Source: Pyricularia pennisetigena (Eukaryota; Ascomycota; Sordariomycetes; Magnaporthales; Pyriculariaceae). From it: DNA of 60,719 bases. Where the stretch lies: NCBI RefSeq assembly GCF_004337985.1, contig NW_021940936.1, positions 1 through 60,719 on the forward strand, given 5' to 3'. Made by a program: the position numbers and the translations under genes. This document shows positions 53,899 through 60,719 of this stretch, piece by piece; positions within the stretch are counted from its first letter, which is position 1; every line of letters begins with the position of its first letter. Below the pieces are notes generated by a model. It saw nothing but the letters and a program-made list of their open reading frames with translations, searched no databases and was not told the DNA's origin.

Positions 53899-55710
53899 GC
53901 ACGAAGTTGATTGCCAGTCAAAGCAGTTCCCAAATGAGGATCGCTTTGCAGAGTAAATGCCGGATCGGAATTATTCGCAGGCTCCAAATTGGTTTTGGTA
54001 AGGATATTGTTAAAATTCACGTCTTCTGGTGAAGGATAGCGCAAATTGTCCGAGATGTTGTCCGACAGAATGGGTGACACATCCGACAACGCAACATGCC
54101 CCAGGATGGGATGTCCAGCGGCTGGGGTGGAGTGAGGCGTTACTAAGAATGAATGATCTTGGACCTGCAGGTCTGGTCTAGTAGAAGTTTGGGAAAAGTC
54201 GTCTTGTGGATTGGATAGGTTTTGTTGTTGCCAGCTAGCCATCAGGGGGCTGGCGTTGAAGGTTGATATCGTCTGAGCGTGCGCAGATGGGTCTAAAGCC
54301 AAGTAGGGATCTTGGGCAATCGTGTTGGCCACCAAGGTGTTTCTAGACAAGGGTGGCTGTGGCTGAGGCGGCGATGTGCCGCGATGCGGCTTCCGAGTAT
54401 AGTCGATACCGGCTCTGCTTCGCCGCCTCCGGTTCAGGGCGGTGTTCAAACTTTGGTGCCCTCCCAGCTCATCGGCCCGCCGCCGCTTCCGGTTGGGTTG
54501 GGATTGTGGCTGCCGAGCGTTGTTGGAGGCGGGGCTATTGACTGCGTCGGCGTTACCTCCGTCTGGCGAGGGCTCAAGGCTGGTAGGCACGGGCTGGTTC
54601 AGTCTGGTTGTTGATGTAGCGATCGACGGGGCCTGCTCTGGTGGCACGGTGTGGCTAGCGACTGGGTCAACCTCACTTGTTGGCGCCACTATTCTTTTTG
54701 TTTGTGGTGATTGGGGGGGTTCCGGACAAGCTTCTCTGTAGGCTTTCCCAAGCTATTGTGTTAGCAGGTTCCAGCAACCATGGGTAATAGATTCAACTAA
54801 CTAGCGAGGAACGCAGTATAATCAGGGGATCTCAGTTTGGATTGGAGGCCAGCAATGATGGCGTAAATGTCGTCGGCAAATATTTGGCTGCCCAGCTTTC
54901 GCTGTAAGTGCGGCGCAGACGCAACAAGTTCGTTGACAACCTCGTCGATAAACTCGGACTTGTACCGACGCCGATTCAGCTCAAATTGCGGCACACTTAG
55001 GCCAATGGCGACTATTTGAGTACACTGAAGTTGCTTGAATGGTAGCAACGGTTCATCAGGTTGGTGGTGTGAGTACAGTCGGGTCAACAAATTCTGAAGC
55101 CCAAGCTTCTTGTTCACTGAGGATGCCTTTTTGCGGACAAGCAAAATGATTTTTATCTGCTTGATACACGCCTCTATCTCCTCCGACTCAAGCGGGTCTG
55201 TTGAGTGGGCTGCTGTTCGCAAGGCATCAAGAATGACCTTCCTGGGTTGGCTTGTAGCTCCACAGCTGGGTGGTGCAAGATTCTGGTTCATGTTTTCGCG
55301 GGCGGGTGGTGCAGAATTTGGAGAGTTCCTGTTTGCGTGGGCGGGTGGTGCAGAATTTGGAGAGTTCCTGTTTGCGTGGGCGAGTGGTGCAAGATTTAGG
55401 GAGTTCCTGTTCGCGCGGGCGAGTGGTGCAAGATTTGGGAAGTTGCTGTTCGCGCGGGCGAGTGGAACCCCCAAAACATGCGGAGTAGTGGGAACTTCGA
55501 AGCACTGACGCATCTCCACGAAAGAAATTTGAATTGGGGCGTGTGGGTAATCCTGCACCTCCCGCCCAAACAGGAAGTGCGCAGAGAGGCAGGGAACAAG
55601 GGACGCAAACTGATGGTACTTGTTTAGCGCGGTGGATCCTTTTTCGTGTGGCTGAACGTGAATGCAAACTGTTTTGCTTCCCCTGGTCGCGCATTCCTTA
55701 TCAACCTGTT
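53874..55710 (-). CDS. Unknown protein with in-frame 39-bp minisatellite (two visible exons)
   Basis: Exon 1 is open from about 55710, after an acceptor-like CTTAACAG, down to 54802. Intron 54743-54801 (GTTAGT, GCTAAC, AAAG) joins to 54742-53874. Upstream segments read LVPCLSAHFLFGREVQDYPHAP. A tandem array of a 13-residue unit like APLARANRNSLNL follows. Next is a helical domain (EIEACIKQIKIILLVRKKAS, then RRRYKSEFIDEVVNELVAS) and a long Pro/Ser/Asn-rich tail with NRKRRRADELGG, a nuclear-signal-like box. Exon 2 adds 289 codons. It may be a chromatin or transcription-related protein, but no domain is certain. The true start exon lies upstream and was not found. Confidence 0.58.
55268..55465 (-). 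repeat. 39-bp minisatellite, about five units, in frame
   Basis: Units start at 55304, 55343, 55382, 55421 and 55460 with exact 39-base spacing, plus a partial one at 55268. They encode a 13-residue repeat (Ala-Asn-Arg-Asn-Ser core) in the minus-strand gene. Central units are nearly identical, so the array is recent and likely length-variable. Confidence 0.88.
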
Positions 55711-55800
55711 AAGCCCACCCCTCCGCTGGGGGGCTTGGCCGATCTGGACACACCGAGGCATGATGCCCTGCATCGATACCCCCACCTGCAGTAACCTTTG

Positions 55801-55897
55801 CAGGTACTTATCAGGGAGCTATTGCGTGAATGACAGTTCCAGTCTTTACTGGAAACTAGTCTAATTACAGTTACGGTGTGAAGACCCGCCCCACCGC
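55801..55897 (+). repeat. Dispersed repeat B, copy 2
   Basis: Counterpart of 32832-32925 in the same orientation, with the core AATGACAGTTCCAG and GTGTGAAGACCC. Confidence 0.6.
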
Positions 55898-56194
55898 CCG
55901 TCCATATTTTCTGGGTACTGCCAGGACTCACGGGCTAATATAGCCACAGGTGGCAGAAGTTGGCCGAATACATATGTTTTGAGAACAAATTTGATGCACA
56001 ACCGCTCGCCGTAACAGATGACAATTTGGTTCTTTCGCTCTTTTTCAAGAGAGATTACTTGCTGTGATAGTTGCATTTGCTACAGTGGAAGACCGTAGGT
56101 AATGCGCATTTGTGCCGTATCGTCCATGTAGAGTCAACAAGGCTGTCCATTGGAAATTCGCAATGTTGCAAAAGACAAGCTGCAAGTCTCAGCT

Positions 56195-56246
56195 CCCAGC
56201 TCCTGCTCCCAGCTCCTGCTCCCAGCTCCTGCTCCCAGCTCCTGCT
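56195..56246 (+). repeat. 13-bp tandem array (CCCAGCTCCTGCT), four units
   Basis: Four identical units, 57 bases before ATG 56303. It lies in the leader of the C2H2 gene and resembles a pyrimidine-rich promoter tract. Confidence 0.88.
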
Positions 56247-56302
56247 CCACACTCCACGCCCCCGTTCCACGATCCACGCTCCTGGCTCTCAAGCACATCA
56301 CC

Positions 56303-57611
56303 ATGACAAAACCAGAGATACGCTGCCCCGTTTGCGCAAAAAAGCTCTCCAAAAAGAGCAATCTTAAGAGACATATGAATAGTCAGCATTCCGGCGAATC
56401 ACTTACCCTTCAAAGTTCGAACTGTTTTCATCGTCTCAATCAAACTCCCCATTTGGTTGTTTGCCTTCGTCGTGAAGCCTTCAAATTCACTTACGACAAC
56501 GCGCCGCACCTCAGCTTACAGCTCGATCCCAACGCGGAAGAGATCTTGCCGTCCGAGTGGTTTCCAAGACGTGAAGAGCTAGAATTGTATCAAAACTTCC
56601 ATGAGATACAAGGCGAACATGTGGTGCTACACCAGTCACTAGTCACGGCCTTTCACCTACGACATCTTTCCAAGACGGGCAAGTTTAAGGTCGACATTCG
56701 AGAGTGGAACACGGACGTATTTGATGAGTTCCCTGGTGACGATTTGACAAAAGTCACCTTCCTCATTCTTGATACGACGGACGGCGACCCTCACGAAGCC
56801 CCGAAGCCTTGGTTGCAAGCAACACAACTCAAAGACCGACATGTCAGTCTCTATCCCAGCCAACGAGAGACGGAGATGGAGCAAGGGAAGGTGGAGCTTA
56901 TCAAAGTCTTGGATGCCATCGCAGAATCTGCCACAGATGGGAGGTTCCAGTTCCGACCCAAAACATGCTTCGGAACCGGCATCTGTGTGTTGTCTAAGGA
57001 GCAAAAAACAGTATACAAACGCTCCTGGAGCGCGAGTTCATCCCATGTATACATCTCGGAACAAAGACTGTCGCTTGTACCATGTTTTCCGCTCGTTAAC
57101 GCGGCGAAAAGGAAACGAGGGCAGATACATAGCGAGCAGGGTAGCACCATTGTACCTTGGTTCCACCAGGAATACATACCTCTGGCGGCCAAAGGGGAGT
57201 TCCGTGTATTCCTTATACCAAAAGGCACCTCGAAAGGTGTGGTCTTCCACTGGATTCATACTGCTGTTAACCGGGACAACTCGGAATTCAAAGATCTCGT
57301 TGTTGTTACCAAACCATCGGGAAACGACAGCGTAGAGTTTACGGAAAAAAGTACAACTGAGGAGCAGCTGAAAGACTTTGCACTCTACTATTAACTACAA
57401 GGAGTTGCGAAAGCGGCTACCGAACATGTCATTTGATCAGGGAGTTCGCTTGGACATTGGGGCTAGCGGGGATGAGAGGCTTTGGGTCATTGAAATCACT
57501 CCCTGGTACTCGGCCCACTACTTTTCATTGACTGGGTTGCCTTCCCCAAATACACAAGTTTGTAAGACGTTCGCCAGGTCTTTGGCATGTTCCATAGTTC
57601 CAGACTTATGA
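56303..57611 (+). CDS. C2H2 zinc-finger protein with conserved fungal C-terminal domain, one 4-base insertion
   Basis: ATG 56303 opens with a single finger, CPVCAKKLSKKSNLKRHMNSQH (C-x2-C-x12-H-x4-H). The body contains VDIREWNTDVFDEFPGDDL, EFRVFLIPKG and VFHWIHTAVNRD. The frame stops at TAA 57394; a frame shifted by one base continues as YKELRKRLPNMSFDQGVRLDIGAS and WVIEITPWYSAHYFS to TGA 57611. The FRVF and VRLDIG ... IEITPW blocks recall ATP-grasp-like folds (D123-type), an inference only. A four-base insertion (TAAC-like) at about 57392 explains the break. Fused C2H2 plus this domain would be unusual. Probably a recent pseudogene or sequence error. Confidence 0.58.
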
Positions 57612-58202
57612 AGGGCGTATAGATATATACTTATTCTCATCGACTTGGTCAAGGTAGCCATCTTGAGTCCTCAACAAAGAAATCATCAGGATGTATCCAG
57701 ACCTGTTTGGGCAAAATGGGTTACAATTTTCGGCTGGGTTCAAGCGACAGTCGACTATGAATGTGTATCTACCACGCCAGCACCCTTGTTTTGCGGCGAG
57801 ACGTTACTCCATTGCTTTCAAAGAATACAAGGTTGTGTTGAGCGCCAGGCTCGCTAATTGACTGCTCTAGCAAGGGTCATAAGGGGACCCGCATACACAT
57901 TTTAGGTCATCTACCCCAGATTTCTTGCCTGGCGCCGCCCCTTGCAAGGGATTGTGTTATAAATATAGCTCGAACCACAATTTTGTGAGCCAGCCTCGCT
58001 CATTGTCCTCGCACTTCTGGTCTACTCACCCTACATTTAACTGATACAGTTCTTGAACTCAAAGATCAAAGGGAAAAAGGTCTTTTGGTGGCAGTCACTA
58101 AGAAGTAAGGTATGATAGTGTATTCCGTGGCTGCATAGTATCCCCAAGGCACTACGACTTTTGTAACGAACGTTATACAGATGGACATTAGCCTGGCTAG
58201 AG
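57612..58202. other. Intergenic, promoter side of the proline-rich gene
   Basis: An unassigned frame at 57645-57857 and a TATAAATATAG sequence at about 57958, roughly 245 bases before ATG 58203. No repeat recognised. Confidence 0.4.
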
Positions 58203-58985
58203 ATGCTTCGTCAAACACAGCATCCTGGACTTCATCCAGCACCATCCGCGCCTCCCAGAAGAACCAGGCGAACAGTCAAGACCAAAAAGTCAAAGGTGCG
58301 CATGCCGTCTTCCAAGAGACCGCCACCCGAGAGGTCCATCCTCAAGAAGAGTGACCCTGCGCCGCCGCCACTAGACCCCCGAGCTTTTCCCAGGTTGTCT
58401 CCCAGTCAGCTTCCGGAGAATGCGGTTGACGACGATGAGGACGAGGACATGCTGCCTCCCGCCTCGATGATTGGGGTCCTCCCAATAAAATCAAGGCCTG
58501 GTTCCAGGGGTCTCGCTTCAGGGAACATGAGGCTTCCACGGCATCCCAAGAATCTCAACTCTATAGTTCACGATCAGTGGCAGAGGGCACCTACCCAGCC
58601 ATCTAATCGCCCTCCTAACCCCAATCAGAAGCATCTTCAGCACATGCTGCCCGACGAGACAGGCCTCCAGAATGACTCGGCAGCTGGCGAAGGCAATGCC
58701 GTTGGTCGACTGCTCCGCTCACAGTCGGATACAACAGTATTCGGAAGCAATCCCGGAAATAACCCAATAAGTAACATCCGTTCCAGTTCCCAACAGACAT
58801 TGAAGCTGCAGCCTGTGGAATACGACGCGGATAAGCCCCTGCTACGAGTTGTCGGCTTCAAATACTCTCCGAATCCAGAGGCTCGCTCATCCCCGGTGGT
58901 GGCGGCCTCGCCCTCCGAGTCCGACCAGAAAATAGCTCCAAGACAGAGCCAGCAAGATAACGGTAAGAGACTGCCGCCGAATTGA
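58203..58985 (+). CDS. Disordered proline/serine-rich protein of unknown function (260 aa)
   Basis: ATG 58203 to TGA 58985, single exon. The N terminus is basic and Pro-rich (PPRRTRRTVKTKKSKVRMPS), followed by an acidic DDDEDEDM patch. A conserved central block then appears: SRPGSRGLASGNMRLPRHPKNL, VHDQWQRAPT, RLLRSQSDTTVFGSNPGNN. No folded domain or targeting signal is evident. The central block recurs in the broken copy at 26062-26455, showing that a unit moved or duplicated. It may be longer through a further 5' exon. Confidence 0.5.
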   Translation: MLRQTQHPGLHPAPSAPPRRTRRTVKTKKSKVRMPSSKRPPPERSILKKSDPAPPPLDPRAFPRLSPSQLPENAVDDDEDEDMLPPASMIGVLPIKSRPGSRGLASGNMRLPRHPKNLNSIVHDQWQRAPTQPSNRPPNPNQKHLQHMLPDETGLQNDSAAGEGNAVGRLLRSQSDTTVFGSNPGNNPISNIRSSSQQTLKLQPVEYDADKPLLRVVGFKYSPNPEARSSPVVAASPSESDQKIAPRQSQQDNGKRLPPN

Positions 58986-59495
58986 ATTGCATACGTATTT
59001 TTTTGTGAGCGAGCGTCTTAGACTAAGCCCTTCCGCAATATCAGGTTATCTTCCTCTAGACCTTAAACGTGAACGGATCAGAGAACCCTGGGGCTGGAAT
59101 ATAAGTTAAGCTGATGAGCGACGACTATCTGCTTTAACTGCTATGGGTTCATTAAACAGGTATGCTCAGCCGCGTCCCAACTGGCCTGGGTATGGGCAGC
59201 AGCATGGCAGCCCTCTGAAACAAGGCCCAACCCAACCAGGTTAGCCTTCGATCTCCAAGAGCGGTCCAACGGCGGGCTAACACGATTCTAGACTGAAGTA
59301 TGGGTCTTGTCCTTCTTGGTTCTGGCTTTGGCTTCAGAGGAGCGTGCCTGGATTTACCGATTATATTGAATCTAAATACGTTTAGGAGTTTTGAAATTCC
59401 AGTACCAATGGTGCAAATAGAAGGCGTCGGAAGAGAAAGATGAATTCATCAGAACGTCTGAGATACAATTTTTCACAACCAGATTCAAGCGAAGG
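58986..59495. other. Intergenic, convergent gene ends
   Basis: Lies between the stop of the plus-strand gene and the stop of the minus-strand EST1-like gene. A frame at 59372-59857 is antisense-register noise of the latter. No terminator-type signal recognised. Confidence 0.4.
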
Positions 59496-60645
59496 TCAGA
59501 TTTCGACATCAGACACGTGCCTGACCCCTGGACGGAATTTCTTCGCATCCGCGTCGTACGTGATCCAGCGGCCCTCCTTCTCCTCGGCCGTGCCGTCGTC
59601 GCCCGACGTTCCAACTTGAGCAATCTGGTACGCGAGCCACAGGCACCTCTCACGGCGCTGCTCTCCCATCGGCGGCGTCTCGAAAGTCCTCTCATCTTCC
59701 TCCATGTTTTCGTTGACGGTGAAATGGTCCATCGGAAATGCCGTCTCTGCCCACACAAGCCCACGCATTGCCCAGTCCTCAGGGAGCGGTCTCCGCTCGG
59801 CCGTGTGAGGGAACTCGGCCGTCTCATACTTTTCGGGGTTTTCAGACCCGAGAGCAAAAGAATTCAAGCACAAAGTGAGCAAATGCCAAGGGAAAGAGGC
59901 CTCCAGGTATGACATTGCCGAGATTTTGGGCTTGGAGCCACCGGGACCTTTCAAAATGGCCATTTGGTGCAAAAACATGAGCTTAACGTTGAGGTAAGAG
60001 AGTATGTTCAAATCTCCCAGGCGTGAAAAAACAACTTCGTCGGTCCTTTCCACAAACTGGAGAACCTCCTTAAAACATTTGGCCAGGTCCACCACGTCGG
60101 CATTCGCCGATTTCTGCTGTTCAGACGAATCCGTTTGGGGCTCGGTCGAAGCTGGCTCGTCCGCGACGTCGATTTTCGGCATGGGGGGGAGGCTTTGTCG
60201 ATGCGTACAGTGCCCTCATCAGGACGTTTGTAGCCAGGCCGTAGTCCAAAAGCGCACATATATTCGACACGGCAATTTGGTAACCAGATTCGAGCCAGCG
60301 GCGCGCGCCTTTGGCGACGGCCAAGTCGAGGCTCGAAAGAAACTCGTTTCGCGCTTTTTCGAGCTCCGCGGTGCCTTTTCCAGTAAAAAAAGTCCCGTGG
60401 CATCTAAGCAGCGCTCGATCCACGGCATGCAGCTTACCGTGAGTGCCAGTCATAACTGGATCGAACAGCGTGAGAATCGACTCTCTGGTACTGTTGAAGG
60501 GGATGGGCACACACAAGCTTTTGGCATAATAAAAAAGCTGGGCCACTATGTTGGGCCTCGCCAAGATGGCTAAATGGTGGTACAGGCGTCCAGTGGTTGG
60601 TGCTTTGTCACTGGCTCGCGAGTAGAAGCATCCTCCACCATTCAT
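59496..60645 (-). CDS. EST1/SMG7-like DNA/RNA-binding domain protein, frameshifted at a 7-base homopolymer
   Basis: Two overlapping minus frames make one product. The first (60645 down to about 60190) has APTTGRLYHHLAILARPN, KSLCVPIPF and RESILTLFDP, matching the start of the EST1 DNA/RNA-binding domain. The second (about 60182 to 59496) has EFPHTAERRPLPEDWAMRGLVW, EEDERTFETPPMG and ERCLWLAYQIA with RWITYDADAKKF, matching its C-terminal half. The frames switch at a run of seven C (seven G on the plus strand, 60183-60189); removing one base joins them. The N-terminal TPR part of the family is missing, and a TGA lies just upstream of ATG 60645, so upstream exons beyond the window are possible. 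Confidence 0.75.
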
Positions 60646-60719
60646 GGGTCAGACCCACCTTTGTTAGCGATTCACACCCAAACACACCAATAAGCTTAAC
60701 AGCTGAAGAATTTTCGCCC

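Larger units (their letters stand above)
55711..56302. other. Intergenic with dispersed repeat B and a 13-bp array
   Basis: Holds repeat B copy 2 (55801-55897) and four 13-bp units at 56195-56246 just upstream of the next ATG. No other feature recognised. Confidence 0.45.

Noticed and set aside
59517..59912. 131-codon plus-strand frame
   Set aside because: Antisense shadow of the EST1-like domain.
1..60719. CRISPR array, bacterial operon or secondary-metabolite backbone genes
   Set aside because: No spacer-repeat structure, no polycistronic layout, and no PKS, NRPS or terpene synthase motifs; the DNA is eukaryotic.

Overview
The window is nuclear DNA of a filamentous ascomycete (Pezizomycotina, most likely a Sordariomycete). 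The evidence is short GT-AG introns with CTAAC-type branch sites, Zn(II)2Cys6 regulators, a fungal rhodopsin-fold membrane protein, a Clr5-domain fragment, a BCS1-like AAA protein, a STAND/TPR fragment, a Fot1/pogo transposon and a Tad-type LINE tail. It is a draft assembly with three runs of N (3095, 8168-8170, 39772-39789). One N sits inside a 1,852-bp direct repeat that is probably an unmerged contig overlap.

Layout. 1-892: 5' part of a conserved fungal gene of unknown function running off the left edge. 1-13 kb: repeat-rich and mostly non-genic. It holds the 1.85-kb duplicate, two copies of a HAD (CECR5-like) gene fragment, a tRNA-Asn-like sequence, a truncated LINE, a truncated Clr5 gene and a 928-bp element with inverted repeats. 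A three-exon Zn2Cys6 gene follows (11.8-12.9 kb), then a frameshifted JmjC-domain gene (14.0-15.7 kb), an almost intact Fot1-like transposon with perfect 47-bp ends (17.8-19.7 kb), two small genes and a five-exon SRPK-like kinase (21.1-22.4 kb). 22.4-27 kb holds relics, a three-unit internal telomere repeat, a Cys-rich small protein and a pyrimidine-rich dispersed repeat. 27-32.5 kb: BCS1-like AAA ATPase, the C-terminal part of a STAND/TPR protein and a GNAT acetyltransferase. 32.5-35.7 kb: relics, including ankyrin repeats.

36-48.8 kb is the most gene-dense part: a five-exon coiled-coil gene with duplicated exon motifs, an unknown gene on the minus strand, a two-exon membrane protein, a large Zn2Cys6/Fungal_trans regulator with one frameshift, and a four-exon rhodopsin-like gene. 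49-60.7 kb: an unknown gene preceded by eight exact 10-bp units, a three-exon small gene that overlaps tail to tail a gene carrying an in-frame 39-bp minisatellite, a C2H2 gene with a 4-bp insertion, a disordered proline-rich gene that has a broken copy at 26 kb, and an EST1-like gene broken at a G7 run.

No operon-like or biosynthetic logic links the genes. The picture is an accessory compartment in which expanded families (kinase, BCS1, STAND, JmjC, C6 regulators) sit among relics, several differing from an intact frame by one indel. Splice models were built by hand from frame continuity and splice signals. Family names rest on motif recognition, not on searches.
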